From the NCBI GenBank assembly GCA_038501785.1, contig JBAMJR010000047.1:7484501-7548500 (forward strand): 64,000 nt of DNA. Direction: 5' to 3'. Of the stretch, positions 1 through 12,558 are shown piece after piece. The position numbers and the translations under genes are program-made. Each line of letters begins with the position of its first letter. Positions within the stretch are counted from its first letter, which is position 1. Origin of the DNA: Myoxocephalus aenaeus (lineage: Eukaryota > Chordata > Actinopteri > Perciformes > Cottidae). The notes below the pieces were generated by a model. It made no database searches, was not told where the DNA came from, and worked only from the letters and a program-made list of their open reading frames with translations.

Positions 1-34
1 GCTCTGACCGTCCCGCCTTGTCGTATCCTCCCAG

Positions 35-2615
35 GTATCTGTTCAACTTCCGCGGCGTGGCGGCCAGCTTCCGCCTCAAACATCTCTTCCTCTGCGGCTC
101 CCTGGTGTTTCACGTGGGGGACGAGTGGCAGGAGTTCTTCTACCCTCAGCTGCAGCCCTGGGTCCACTACGTCCCGGTCAAGCAGGACCTCTCTGATGTC
201 AGGTACCTCAGCTGGAGTCGGACGTCTTTCTCCTTTCGATGATTCTGTGCGGTCCCTGTAAATGTTTCTAGTTGCACTGATTTAATTAGGTGTGATGTCA
301 CGCCGTAGACATGTTTTTCACAGCCGAATATAGATTGTATTTTTGTTCCTGTCTCCAAATTAAGATTGCTCACGTGATCATATTTGATGTTAAAAGGGAG
401 TTTGGATTGTGAGGCTGTGTGAGCTGCTTCTCCACAGTCAGTGTGTTTACTACAGTAGAGGGAGTTTGAGCAGAGAGGAGCACCAGCACGAGAGCAGACC
501 AGCGTCCTGCTGTGGGCATGTTTTGGGACACCTGGAAACAATATTTTCACTGCTTTACCTTTCTGATCAGGAACTGAAGCTGTTATCCTCGCTCTCTTCA
601 AAGCCACCAGACTCCTTTCACAAAAACAATCATTCTACCTCACGGAGCAGAGTTTCTGGTCTATTGTGATATTGTGTGACTTTCAGATTCACCAAAGTCA
701 CACATTTACCAACAGCACTGTGTTCTGTGAGGTAAAATGAGGAGTCTGGCTTTGAGGAGAGCATCGATGACGGCTTCAGTTCCCGTGAGAAAAGACTGTC
801 GAGTTAAAGGGGTGGAAATATTCTAAATATAGTGTACACTTAAGCTGATATACTTTTTTTTAGGTGTCAAATTAAGCAATAAGGTACAAGAGGCAGTACT
901 GTATCGTCAATAATGTACAGTTCAAGGGTTTGCTAACACATTTGAACAGTACATTATTGTAGATACAGTACTGCCTCGAGTACCTTATTGCCTTTATAAT
1001 ACGGGTAACTGCGACTTTATGAATAGTAATAGTAGCTCCCTTTCAGCACAAAATACTTGTAGCCACCAAACGTTGTGTATCGCATTTCAGCGACAGAGAA
1101 AATAGTCCCGTATGTGTACGGGACGCACATACGGGACTATAAAACTGACTGCCTGGTCTGTAAATCTGCGATTTACTCACCAGGCCGGTTGAAAGCAGGG
1201 TGGAGGATGACCCTCAGCCAGAAGTGCTCTCGCTGCTTCTGTCTGTCTTTTCTCCGTCATTTTTCTCCTCCATGATGTTTAGAGAACTCGCCTCGCGTCG
1301 GGAAATTACCGACGTAATTATCTCTCACTGGAAATGATCAGGATGTTGTGATCAAACCCTTTTCATTCCTCATCTTAGTTTCCAGTGTTATGCACTCGCT
1401 CCCCGCTAACTAGTCTCTCTCAGAGCGTTATCTGCTCTCCTGATGATGAGCCGTATCAACGTTTGACTGTACAGCAGGAACAGGGACCACATTATTCACC
1501 GCTGAGATTCTCATCAAAAGTCATTCCCCCCAAAATATCAAAGTTTACACCAAACATGTTTGGTAACTGTCAAGCTTGAAATGACAACTAACGGTCGCGC
1601 AATTTAAATCTACCTGTTATTTTAAGTGATCACTGATATGGAACGCTCTAACTGTAAACAGGCTGTACAGTACTTTATGGCTGAATAAAGTACACCCTAT
1701 GACTCACTCTCAACCAATCAGAATGCTTGATTTGATCTGAGCAGTATTGAGCAGTATATTCAATATGGATTTTTAGTTCTAAATAAAAGCATCTTAAAAT
1801 GCATACAACATGAGACCAAACGGTGCTGCTAGTTTTTGTCCACTTTAGGTGCGGACCATTACTGAATAAGGGCCGATGTCATTCGGACTATTTAGGGCTC
1901 CTGAGTAAAGATTTTACAGTTTGAGACCTCGTATGTTCCTGCTGATTATTCTCATGAGTATTAATTGCACAGTCAATGAAGTGCTCGCTGACCCTTTTGG
2001 AAACACAAATACAAACAAAGCAAGTATAAATGTGTACTTTCATTTACAAACGGCATACTTTTTTTTTGTCTTGTGAACGTATGTCGGCATCATAGAAAAA
2101 CACACGTGAAGGCGTTACAGTTGTAAATTCAGAATTCAACGTTCCAGCACTTGAATGAACGGAATCGCTCCTGAAGGCGCTTTTCATTCAGGTGTTTGAA
2201 TGTTTTCAGGGCAATAAATCCTAATGTACTCAATGTGAACCCCCTCTGTATGCATGCTAAATGTTATATGTCTTCACACGCTCTGTCCCCTCAGGGAACT
2301 ACTGCAGTTCGTCCAAGAGAACGATGCCATTGCACAAGAGATTGCCACGAGGTAACGGGTCATATTTTATGCTTGCATTCCTGCGGAAATGAACTGTAGC
2401 AGCTATGCCTTTGAAAAAGGTGATTGACGACGTTTCTCTCTCCTCTCCCTCCCCACAGGGGTAAAGAATTCATCCTCGACCACCTGCGGATGCAAGACGT
2501 CTCCTGCTACTGGGAGAGACTCCTCACCGAGTTTAGCCGTCTTCTCTCCTACAAACCCAGGAGAAGGGACGACTACAACCAGATTGTCCACAGACCCGGC
2601 AGGACGGAGCTATAG
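35..2615 (+). CDS. poglut1: Protein O-glucosyltransferase 1, 3' part (last three coding exons)
   Basis: Three exons are visible: 35-202, 2295-2351 and 2459-2615 (stop TAG 2613-2615); the 5' part of the gene lies before the window. Exon borders are AG/GT and the phases agree (AG|G arginine codons at both junctions). The protein matches the C-terminal half of POGLUT1, with the conserved stretch FNFRGVAASFR, then LFLCGSLVFHVGDEW and PWVHYVPVK. It ends in RTEL, an ER-retrieval signal equivalent to the KTEL of mammalian POGLUT1 (old name KTELC1). From family knowledge, the enzyme transfers glucose from UDP-glucose to serine in EGF repeats of Notch and other proteins in the ER lumen. The next gene downstream on the same strand is timmdc1; the two genes are also neighbours in human. 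Only about 127 residues are visible, so catalytic residues further upstream cannot be checked. Confidence 0.95.
876..991. repeat. Hairpin-forming inverted repeat in a poglut1 intron
   Basis: Arms 876-925 and 942-991 are reverse complements at about 45 of 50 positions, with a 16-base loop. The mismatches fall as two 2x2 symmetric bulges plus one single mismatch. The most likely source is a small palindromic MITE. A precursor-type small RNA hairpin is possible but has no other support here. Confidence 0.75.
1102..1140. repeat. Perfect 15-bp stem-loop in a poglut1 intron
   Basis: 1102-1116 and 1126-1140 are exact reverse complements around a 9-base loop. The rest of this 2.1-kb intron (203-2294) shows no coding exon and no recognised element apart from this stem-loop and the hairpin at 876-991. 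Confidence 0.8.
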
Positions 2616-4420
2616 GACGAGACTCTGCGGGACCAGGGCAGCTGTCGGGAAGGGGAAACTCCAGATGATGAACGTCGTCACTGCTCCACAACGTAGCATT
2701 TCCTCACAAGCAGCGTGATGTGTCGATGTTGGCGTTCCATTTTTTATTTTTATTTTTAATCTCACCTACAATTAGCTAGTCCAAAGCTTTGTCAATTTTT
2801 GCTTTGTCATAGATGTAATTTAGTACGTTGACTGTGGGCGCTGCCATTCCTCCAGGTGCCACCAGGGGGTTTATGTCAATTCTGAGTCATTGATTTACTT
2901 TCTCGTTCAATTAGTTGATTTGCTTCTAAAACATACCTCCTGTCTTTATGGCTTCAGTCTATATATCACCAGCACAGTAACCGTTTTTACTCATGAGTGC
3001 GGCTCAGCCTGTGAAAGCTGTTGTAGAATGTCTTCCGTGGCTCTGGAAATGGGGGAAAATAACCCCGATGGTGTCATAGTGATGTCATCTTTTCAAGACT
3101 GCGCATAAACTGTGTGCGGAGTTTGAAAGCGTCTGAAAGATGTCTAATGAAACATCATCGGCCGGCCAAGTTATTATGGGAAATGTAGGATCCGGTGTTT
3201 TTGGAGCTTGACCCATACTAAAGACTAACAGTCAGGCCTCTGCTGCATTTATTTTAAATGTCTCTTATGAGTCCGTGACATACTAAATTGCTGAAGCGAC
3301 CCTTTAACGTGCAATGTGAAGACTTCACATGGTTCTGTAACATGAATCACATCTGGACAGGGCTTCAGACAGATTTCCATGAAAATCGAACCACTTGCTG
3401 AAAAATCGAACTAGTATTTGAGCACCGATGCATAACAAAGTTCAGTGCCTTGCTCGAGTAAAATGGGAATTGACTTTCTGACCTTTTACCTGCCTTTCAC
3501 TCAAAACCCAATGAAAATATCACCTAAAACTCTTAATTTGAAATACATGAAGTGTGATGTTGACTGCTCTAATATCCGCGAAGGCTGTACCAATAATAAT
3601 AATAATAATAATAATAATGATAATAGTTATGGGTGCAATGCTGTTACATATTTAACGCAGTCAATTGTATTGCAAGGATTTCCTGGAAACTCAAAAGCTG
3701 TGATTTGCACAATATGGAACGCTTTTTTGCAATTTCTTCATCTGGCCTTTTTGTATGTAGAAAGATATATGGTTTATATTCTACCCGGTTGATCTTAAAG
3801 TCAACCTCCAGCCTAGTCCTGCTATACATGAAAATAATGTGGACAAAATAGATGCTTCATTGGATTCCTTGTTCAGTACATCTGTAGTTGATGGGGAGAC
3901 ACTGCCCTCTACTGGACAACGGAGGGAACTACAGCCTTCACCAAGTCCTGTTCAGTTTACTTGTTTATTGCAATTGGAGGGGTTCTGCCATATGTCCAAT
4001 AACTACATCTAAATACCTTCACTAAGTGCCAACAGTAAGCAATAATGACAACAAGGAAATAGTTGTATTTTGATGTGTGGAGTTCCCAAGAAACACTTTT
4101 TTACCTTTTTGAAAAAAGAATGTCTTGTTATCAAGAGATGATAGATTACTGATTCAAGATGATGTTGGATATGTTGTAGTATTCACATTGTACTGTGAAC
4201 AAGCAGAATATCACCGATGCAAGGTTATTTCTCACGCTGTTGTTGAGAACTGTGGTAAACATTGTGTGTGTGTATACGTGTGTGTGTGTGTGTGTGTGTG
4301 TGTATTTTCACTAAAATGTGATGAGGCACCTGGTCAAAGTACCATCCAAGTTTCTGTTGCGGCTTGTGCTGCGTTTTGTTTATTTTTTTATGCCAATAAA
4401 CTGTTTTGTTTCCTAAAACT
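2616..4420 (+). other. poglut1: poglut1 3' UTR
   Basis: This is non-coding sequence between the poglut1 stop codon and a canonical AATAAA at 4395-4400, followed by a GT/T-rich stretch. It contains an (AAT)n tract at about 3592-3617 and a (GT)n tract at about 4263-4303. No other exon was recognised. The UTR extent is inferred from the poly(A) signal alone. Confidence 0.6.
4395..4400 (+). terminator. Poly(A) signal AATAAA for poglut1
   Basis: This canonical hexamer lies 1.78 kb after the stop codon and just before the GC-richer segment that probably holds the timmdc1 promoter. Confidence 0.6.
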
Positions 4421-4446
4421 CGGACTCTGATCTTAATGTCGTGTAG

Positions 4447-4458
4447 TGCGCCTGCGCA
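4447..4458. promoter_or_regulatory. NRF1-like site in the putative timmdc1 promoter
   Basis: TGCGCCTGCGCA differs at one base from the palindromic NRF1 consensus (YGCGCAYGCGCR). It sits about 50 bp past the poglut1 poly(A) signal and about 260 bp before a good splice donor (GTAAGC at 4706). NRF1 commonly drives nuclear genes for mitochondrial proteins, which fits timmdc1. The role is inferred from motif and position. Confidence 0.4.
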
Positions 4459-5655
4459 GTAGTGATTGCAGTCCTCCACCGCTGGGCGGCGCTGTTGGCA
4501 CGTGTGGTTTGTGTCTGGTCGAGGTGAAGGGTCGACATTTAAACCGGCTGCTTGTCGGAATGTCACCGTTGAGAAACAACCTGCAGAAGGGCAATTATGA
4601 AACCCACAAATGTGCACACTAACTAGAGTTAATGCGCATATACTGGGGTCGCGGTACTTCAAAGGACAAACGGTTAACGGCTGAGACGTTTCCCAGCGCG
4701 TGCTGGTAAGCCTTTTATTTTAAATCACAGAAGCTAACGGCATGCTAAGTGTTAGCGTCAATGCTCCCTTTATCGGACAGAAACGATATTTTAGCTTTTT
4801 ATTGTAGTTTCTCGTCGACCAAGGATTGAAAACGCAAAGCCGAAATATTAATTTAACGTTTCATTGTCATTTTCTTAATGTTAAGTATTGCGGTACTTCT
4901 GTCAAGGAAATAATACAAGTTGTTAGCCGAGCTTCAGGCAGAGGAAAGTCGGTCTGACCTGTCGCAGCTGTACGACGTCACGCTAATTAAGAGGAAAGTC
5001 AGCCCTGCTCCTCAAGATGTTAGCCGCAAAACCCTCAATGTGTTCCGTTTTAAAAGGATATGAAATCAAAGCAATATGGGAATGACACGCGCAGTAATGT
5101 CTGTGTTTTGAAGTAACGTTATAGCAATGATAAAACAAGTATAAGATCAGATTTAGACTTAGCGTTTCAACTTTTTTCGTACTTCATTTCCTCGTTGGTA
5201 TTGTCACACGATGACACAGTCAAAGCAGGATACGTTTAAATACAAATGTGAGGATTTGGAACGAAGTGCGTACTAAAAACAATTCGTATTCATAATATAT
5301 TCACTTCTCCTGAAGTGTGTTGCTCTTTAGTCATTATTTCCTGACAACTTGGTGAAGGACAGTGATCTTGTCTTTGCATTTCATCTTTGATCCTGTACCA
5401 GTCAGAGGACCTGAAGGTCCCAGCAGTGCATTGAAACGTGTCATTTTAAAGTCAATAGAGGGATATTTCCCCAGAAAGCCTTGCCTGTGTTTCCTGATAG
5501 GCCTGCACCATTTAACAGCTGCTGAGTTGGGAAACCCAGTGTAACCCTGCCAGGGTTTCATTCGCCTTAAGGCCGTTTATTTTGAGGATGTTTTAAGGCA
5601 GAGGCTGAGTGGAACGTTCCCAACCCATGGCCATGTGTTTCTGCCTCTGCTGCAG
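4459..5655 (+). other. timmdc1: Putative timmdc1 5' UTR exon and first intron
   Basis: A good donor (GTAAGC) at 4706 and a pyrimidine-rich acceptor ending in AG at 5654-5655 would join a non-coding first exon to the exon holding the start codon. The first exon boundary is not known. No coding potential is evident in between. Confidence 0.4.
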
Positions 5656-5660
5656 CCCCG

Positions 5661-5678
5661 ATGCCAGCTGAAGCGTGA
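5661..5678 (+). promoter_or_regulatory. Five-codon upstream ORF overlapping the timmdc1 start
   Basis: An ATG at 5661 opens a reading frame of five sense codons that stops with TGA at 5676-5678. The last base of that stop is the A of the timmdc1 ATG (5678-5680), giving a TGATG overlap. This arrangement would favour termination-reinitiation or leaky scanning. It depends on the choice of start codon and on the acceptor at 5655 being used. Confidence 0.45.
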
Positions 5679-8526
5679 TGCATCCGGATCAGCCCAGAAC
5701 TGGCTTTCCCCCGCGGAGACGGCGGGCAGATTCTGCACCCTGGGGCGCGCTGAGCACCGGCCTACTGCGGGGCCTCATCCAAAGCTTTGGGCCGCCTTCC
5801 TTCTGCCCCCTGCTCCCAAGGGTCCACGCAGCTGATGTGGCTGCTGCACAGATGCCCTCCTCCTCCTCCTCCTCCTCCAGTCTGGCTCCAGCACCCATCC
5901 TCTCGCCCAGCATGCCGAGCAACATAGGCAAGCCAGAGTTCCCAGATACAGGATGGGACCGCATCAAGGACCTCTTTGCCATAGAGTTCGTATTCCTGTT
6001 TCCTTTTGACTTCTCTTTCAACCCGGTGTCACCTTGCTCTCTTTATCAAGTTATATTCTACATATGTTGAGCACTGCTTGGAAAAAAAAGAAGTTTGTCC
6101 AACCAAAATTCTAAAGCCAATTTGAAGTGTTCATCACAACTTTGTAATAGAAAGGAAGAATAACTAAACATTTGACATTTTCTATCACTGTCACCAAATA
6201 AAGTGTGCAGAATTGTTTTTTTTTTGTTGCACCAATTGGATTTAGAACAATCATTTAATTTAAGGAAATAGTTGTCAATCCAGGTAATTACTACTAGCCC
6301 TCGTGTTTTTATAGTCAAAGATAATTATTTCTTATTTCTAGACTCTTCTGTTATCCAGTTGTAGAGAGAGAGATACTTCAGTAGACAATAACACAGTTCC
6401 ATCTTCGTATTCTTTACTGTAAAAAAATACATGTTAAGTGAAATGTCAGAAATAAGCGTGCACGTTCGTAAATACAACCACTGTACCATAATGCACAAAC
6501 CTTTTCTGAATTATGTTTTGTACTTTGCATATACTAAAATATTCTAGTGGACCACTTGATGTACTCAGTCTTATTACAGTTTTAATAACCAAATGCTCCA
6601 ATGCTTTGATGTTTCAGGTTGATCACTAATGTCACTTTAATTGGCTGCCACGTTTACATGTTACATGTGTATAATGTTGTTATTTGACAATGCATTTTTA
6701 TTTGTCTTGAGGAATAAGTGGCACCGAGTTCGTATAGATGGATATATACTTTATTAATGCCTCTTGTCTCCCTGCAGCGTGACACAGCGGTACCCAGAGG
6801 AGCTGACCAGCGTGATCAAAAGCGGTGTAGCTGCCGCTCTGGCCGGCCTGCTCTACGGAGGCCTGCCAGCGGCTCGCGATGCCAAGCAGAGGTACATCAA
6901 AGTCAGCCAGGCGGAAATCTATACCAGCCGAGTGGAAGCAGTGGTGAGTGGCAGAAAGGGAACTACGTATGGGTTTGCTGTAGTTATGAACACTGTGCAC
7001 TCCTGATAACATTTAACGGTAAAGCATCATGCTGATAATGGCAGCATCAACCTAACGATTGTGTCCTTTCTGTCTGAATCAGCGCTCGGCCCATAATGCA
7101 GCAATCCGGGGTTTTGTGAGATACGGCTGGAGATGGAGCTGGAGAGTGGCTGCTTTTGTCACCATATTCAAGTAAGCAGACAAATGATAATCCCATACTA
7201 TTGTTAGGTTTTGAGTTCTGTAAGAAAACGTATGCAACGTAGACATTTTAATTTGTCGCACAAATAAGCTACATTAGATACATTAAAACCCACATCATTT
7301 GACCTCACAGAACACAGGAGTTGCTGGTCTATCACTACCTCGACTAGGTCTGTTTGTTAGCGTTATTGTGTTATTATGTGTCTAGATTGTTTAGATTATC
7401 TAACAGTCTTTTCTTCATCTGTCTCCTCCCCTCTGTAGTTCTGTGAGCACAGGGCTGTCTGTATACAGAGACAAGTATACCCTCAGCCATTACGCTGCAG
7501 CTGGAGGTGAGTCACATGGGCTCCGACGCGGCTTCATCACTATTTTATACCTTTTTATATTTCACAACATTCTGCTTCACTGTCACAGATCTCCATCTGG
7601 GAGTTACTCAATACGAACTCGGTGTTGTTTATTGTTTCCACATAAACTCATTCGGCGAGTGTTTCTCTCTTATATATTGCTAAGCACTTGCGGTGATTCT
7701 TTTTTAACTAATTGTACACTGTTGAACACAATGTGCTACCATCGGTCAGATGATGATGATATGAACCAGGTATTGGTCCACCAGAGAATGTATTCCTAGG
7801 AAAAGATGTCGACGCTGTCAACTCCTTCAGAGCCAACACACACACACACCACATGATCTCTAATATTTGGGCAATATTGTCACATTTTCCTTCCATGCAA
7901 TACCAGAGTACTGTGGGGGGTTCAGGGCACCACCGTAAACATGAGCGTTCCCAGTCCACCTGCGGCCGAGAGCCTTGGTTCATTTGTTTGTTCCCCCGTC
8001 TCTCAAAAACCTGATCTCCTGTCGTCTCTCTACTACTGCTCTCTAAATAATGTATAACGGTGCCCAGAAAGTAATTAGTAGAAATTCACTATCCAGAAAA
8101 TGAGATTTTTCTACTGTGCAGAAATTATATTTCTTGGTCCAATATTGACACCAGAATTTCAGCTCTTAAAAACCTCATAATTGGTTGTAAAACATCTGTT
8201 ACCTACGATAACGAGACTTTTATAATCCTTGTTTAACCTGATGACAAATAGTTTTACAACAGACGGTACAATTGGGTTATGAATGATAATACAACTGTTT
8301 GTGTGGGAGCAGCAGTGACTGGAGGCCTTTTCAGACTGAATCTGGGTCTGGGAGGCCTGGTGGCAGGAACAATCATCGGAGCAGTGCTGGGGTAAGTGCT
8401 TCCACAAGTGTCCATTGATTATTCTCAGTCATTTCAGTAATGGACATAGTTTCTACCCTGAAGCGTGTCGGTCCTCGTCACACACAGAGCCCCATTGTCA
8501 GAAGCTGCTCTGAAACAGACATGCAT

Positions 8527-8560
<34 letters not shown>

Positions 8561-10013
8561 CCGTGTGCGTGGGAGCAGTGAGCACTCTGGCAGCCAGCTG
8601 TGCTCCTCCCAGCAACCCTCTGTCGCCCAGCTGAACCCCGACTCTGTTCACGGTGCCAGAGGGACTCATGTGCGCTGCAGAGGGCCATGTTCTGGGTGCT
8701 GGAGCAAGGAGGCCGGCCAAGGCAGCAGCTGCCTCTCTCCATTTACACCCTCTCTGTTATTCCAGCCTCTCATCTCCATCTACCATGGTCTGATCTGGAC
8801 TTATGCTTCGCTCCATCTCCCCTCAACCCCCTCTGTCCCACTTTTCACTCGCTCCTCTGGCCACGTTCAGCTGTGCGCGCAGAGCCAAGAGCAGATTTGA
8901 ATTTGATTGTGTAATGGAGATTAAGTGTGAGGTGTTTGATGGTGTAGCAGACTGGAGGGGCTGGTTTGAATGGTCTCTATGATCATCAGCTCCGTGTTGG
9001 CTCAGCCCGAGTCTGTTCTCCTGTTGGCTCTGTCTTGCATTGCCTCCTCCTCCTCCTCCTGTCTGCCTGAGTGACCAGCCACCTGGAGCATTCTGATGTG
9101 TGCAAACAGCCCCGGCCCCGGCTGCGCCAGGTGCAGTCGGGGCAGCAGGGGGTGAAATGAAAGCGGGCAGCTAATCGGAAAGCACATCACGCTCCAGATC
9201 TCGCCCCAGAATCGTCCTCTCGCCTGGGCAACACGGCAGAGGTGTGACTGCAAGGTTCGGGTGGAGGGGCAGGACTCTGCAAGACACGGCTGAGGGGAAA
9301 TTTAGCCTCACGTGAAGGGTGATGCTATTATGTAGCTGCTGGGACAGAACTTACATGTGACAGCTGTTTGTTACAGAACGGATTACACAACAATAGGAAG
9401 TGTTGTAGAACTATGACATACCCAGTGTAGATGTGTCTACCAGAATGGTTTCATACATTTCAGTAGCGAAGAACCGCTCACAATAGATGTATAAAGTGTA
9501 TTTTTTGTGTTGTGTTCTAATGCAAATATACTGTGTAAAGTAATTAAACATGTACTGAATATGTTTGATAGTTCTAATAACATTAGGTAACTTCTGCCCA
9601 GGATTCCCACCGGTGCGTTGATCATCAGCATGCAGTCGATTGCAGGAGAAACGGCCAGAGAGAGGAGGAACCGAGAACGCAGGGAACGTTATGAGCTCAG
9701 CCTCACAGAATGGTGAGATTTTAATCATATTCTTTTTATGGGAGATTTTACCAAGCAATAACAATACAAATGTAAAGGCACAAATCCAAATTGACATTAA
9801 AGTGTGTTGTTATCCTGATGTTTCGTTGCTCACCAATCACTCTCCATCTTTCAAATCCAAAGGTCGGCCCGTCTGCACTTGACAGACGAGTTGATTGGAG
9901 ATCTGAACGTCAGCTCTCAGGCAGAGGAAGCCAACAAGGACATGCAACGGATCCAGGAACTGCTCAGTTTACCACAGAATGAGGATGAGACTCAGGACTC
10001 ACACAGCCAATGA
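5678..10013 (+). CDS. timmdc1: TIMMDC1, mitochondrial complex I assembly factor
   Basis: Seven exons: 5678-5985, 6778-6943, 7083-7171, 7439-7506, 8313-8391, 9602-9712 and 9863-10013 (stop TGA 10011-10013). They total 972 nt, exactly 324 codons including stop, and all borders are AG/GT. Diagnostic stretches shared with human TIMMDC1 include GWDR near the N terminus, SQAEIY, RGFVRYGWRW, FVTIFN, YRDKYTLSH, and AVTGGLFRLNLGL followed by GLVAGTIIGAVLG. Four hydrophobic Tim17-like segments lie at roughly residues 105-125, 160-175, 200-220 and 225-240. The N terminus is longer than in human (323 versus 285 aa) and carries a poly-Ser run at about residues 60-67. The family is an inner-membrane factor that helps build the membrane arm of respiratory complex I. 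The start at 5678 is chosen because the upstream ATG at 5661 is closed after five codons. Introns at 7507-8312 and 8392-9601 hold no recognised gene. Confidence 0.94.
8527..8560. repeat. (GTGCTC)n hexamer tract in a timmdc1 intron
   Basis: About five to six copies of a GTGCTC unit follow one another. The tract yields spurious LVLVLV and EHEHEH reading frames, which are not genes. Confidence 0.85.
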
Positions 10014-10471
10014 CAGTAGCTGCCCGTTATCTGTTGGACATTGAAGGTGGGACTTCACACAACTGGGAGGATAAATGGGTCACGTCTTTGCCTTCTCTCT
10101 GACTGAAGGGAAACCGCTTCACATCAGAATTAAAAGACATTGTTTTTCCTGCACCAGCGGCTGTCCTGTGTACTTCTACACTATCTTTGTGAGGACCAAG
10201 TTCCATTTCACAGCAAAAAAGTTTTGATTTTACTTTACTTGAACTCTTTAGTTCAAATCCAGCTCCTGATGTTTTCTCACAAATTCCATATTGTCATTGT
10301 GATTATACGCTCTATTTGACTTAATGTGGGGCTCAAATTAATGGCGGCTTAATGTTTCAAAGGTTGCATTTGTCATTTCTATGCGATTTTAACATTGTAC
10401 AGTATTAAGAGACTCAACTAATGGGCTCTAAAATCAAAACCACAAAGTTTCCATAGTACGGGGTACGACCT

Positions 10472-10477
10472 AATAAA
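10472..10477 (+). terminator. Poly(A) signal AATAAA for timmdc1
   Basis: This canonical hexamer lies 459 bp after the timmdc1 stop and is the first good one after it. It sets a likely 3' UTR of about 0.5 kb. Confidence 0.55.
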
Positions 10478-10499
10478 ACATCCTGAAGTGAAAGAAGCA

Positions 10500-11337
10500 C
10501 TGTCTCCTATATTGATAGAGTTTCCTCTAGCGTTCAAAAATCAGCTCAGCTTGTCTCTTTTTGTGAGCTTCGTATTGGCTCTTAATGAATGAACAATAAA
10601 ATGAAGCCCACCTCAGTTTTTTACAACAAATGTTGGTTGACGTCTTCACAAAATGGCTTCTTCCTGTCCCCCACGTCCGCGTTGTGTAGTCTGCTTTCTG
10701 CTTTCTGCTTTGCCTCTCGGGCTTTTCAGCAACTAGGTCAAACTTAGCTTTGGCCCCTGGTGTAAACAAGATGTGACGCAGCAACAGCTGGGGCCCGGGA
10801 TGCAGCCGGACTGCTGACGTGCAGATGGAAGGATTTGAGGAGCCCTTGGTCAGTGGTGATATCAGCTGGAACTGTTGCAGGTAGACACTGGAGGTAAGGC
10901 TAGCATCACATTATAGTGCGTTGGCTCTGTCCCTGCATTGTTGAATTATAAAAATGTCTGACTTACCAAACTTCAGACTTTTCCCTTTTTATTGTTTGTT
11001 GAATGGCAGTGTTGGTTAAAACCCTCGCTGATTTTTTAAAAACGGTTTTGCTCACTTGCCCCATCCCTTGAAGACCAAACTGCACTTTTATATTGCCTCT
11101 TTTGGGTGGAGCAATATAGAAACAATGTAAACAATTATGTCTATTTAAAGCTGGGCTTCACCTGCAATAGTACACGTTTGGGATCATTTAGTCTGATCAT
11201 CCTCCTAAAAAGAGGAAAGGGTGACAGCCAACAGAGCATTAAGTACAGTATAAATAGGCTCTCCGCTCCCTCTAGTGGTCGTCTTGTAGAACTGCAAATG
11301 TACCCGAACTATAAAGAGGAGCAAATTGTGTACATAG
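10500..11337. other. Intergenic, nothing recognised
   Basis: No exon with support was found. An ATG at 10824 followed by a short frame and a GT was tested as a first exon for the transporter gene and set aside. Confidence 0.5.
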
Positions 11338-12558
11338 TCACCCAGACAATTTTGTGTTTTCCATGAAAACTCACACTTTTATTTATCAAATGAGTTGCAA
11401 AATGAATAGAAAATCTAGTCAAGACATTGACAAGGTTAGAAATAATGATTTCTGTTGTAGGAGGAAATTGGCTCCAATCAAGCGCTGTCCACAGGGTATG
11501 GCATGGCGTTGCAAAATGGAGTGATAGCCTTCCTTATTTAAAATCCCTTTTACCTTGTACAAATCTCCCACTTTACCAGCACCAAAGCAGCCCCAGACCG
11601 TCACATGACCTCCACCATGCTTGACAGATGGCGTCAGGCACTCTTCCAGCATCTTTTCACCTGTTCTGCGTCTCACAAATGTTCTGTGATCCAAACACCT
11701 CAAACTTTGATTCGTCTGTCTATAACACTTTTTTCCAATCTTCCTCTGTCCAATGTCTGTGTTCTTTTGCCCATATCAATCTTTTCTTTTTATTGGCCAG
11801 TCTCAGATATGGCTTTTTCTTTGCCACTCTGCCTATAAGGCCAGCATCCCGGAGTCGACTCTTCACTGTAGACGTTAACACTGGCGTTTTGCTGGTACCA
11901 TGTAAAGAAGCTGCCAGTTGAGGACCTGTGAGGCGTCTATTTCTCAAACTAGAGACTCTAATATACTTGTCTTCTTGCTGAGTTGTGCACCGGGGCCTCC
12001 CACTTCTCTTTCTACTCTGTTAGAGCCCGTTTGTGCTGTTCTCTGAAGGGAGTAGTACACACCGTTGTGGGCAATTTTCAGTTTCTTCGCAATTTCTCGC
12101 ATGGAATAGCCTTCATTTCTAAGAACAGACTGGCGAGTTTCACATGAAAGTTCTCTTTTTCTGGCCATTTTGAGAGTATAATCAAACCCACAGATGTGAT
12201 GCTCCAGATACTCAACTAGCTCAAAGGAAGGCCAGTTTTATAGCTTCTCTCACCAGCATAACTGTTTTACGCTGTGCTAACATAATTGCACAAGGGTTTT
12301 CTAATCATCCATTAGTCTTCTATGCGATGAGCAAACACAATGTACCATTAGAACACTGGAGTGATAGTTGCTGTAAATACCTATGTAGATATTTCATTAA
12401 AAACCAGACGTTTCCACCTAGGATAGTCATTTACCACATTAACAATGTATAGTGTATTTCTGATTAATTTAATGGTATCTTCATTGAAAAAAAACAGTGC
12501 TTTTCTTTGAAAAATAAGGACATTTCTAAGTGACCCCAAACTTTTGAACGGTAGTGTA
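11338..12558 (-). mobile_element. Decayed Tc1-like transposon
   Basis: On the - strand the transposase can be followed in three frames, 12168-11944, 11947-11720 and 11703-about 11450. It includes an N-terminal HTH region (SCETRQSVLRNEGYSMREIA), a middle part (KKPYLRLANKKKRLIWAKEH) and the VKHGGGHVTVWGCF motif. Frameshifts break the frame, so no functional enzyme is encoded. The right end keeps the terminal inverted repeat (ACGGTAGTG then TA at 12557-12558). The left end lacks its outer roughly 28 bases, so the element could not be mobilised as it stands. The sequence closely resembles the Tc1 family common in salmonids and other teleosts. Confidence 0.9.

Noticed and set aside
167..607. 146-codon antisense frame at the start of the window
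   Set aside because: It overlaps a poglut1 exon and intron, and no recognised domain or exon structure is seen.
10824..10880. Short ATG frame followed by GT, as a first exon of ABCC4
   Set aside because: The frame at 13635-13708 fits better. It encodes an N terminus with NPL...FLSRVF like ABCC4 and its phase joins exactly to exon 2.
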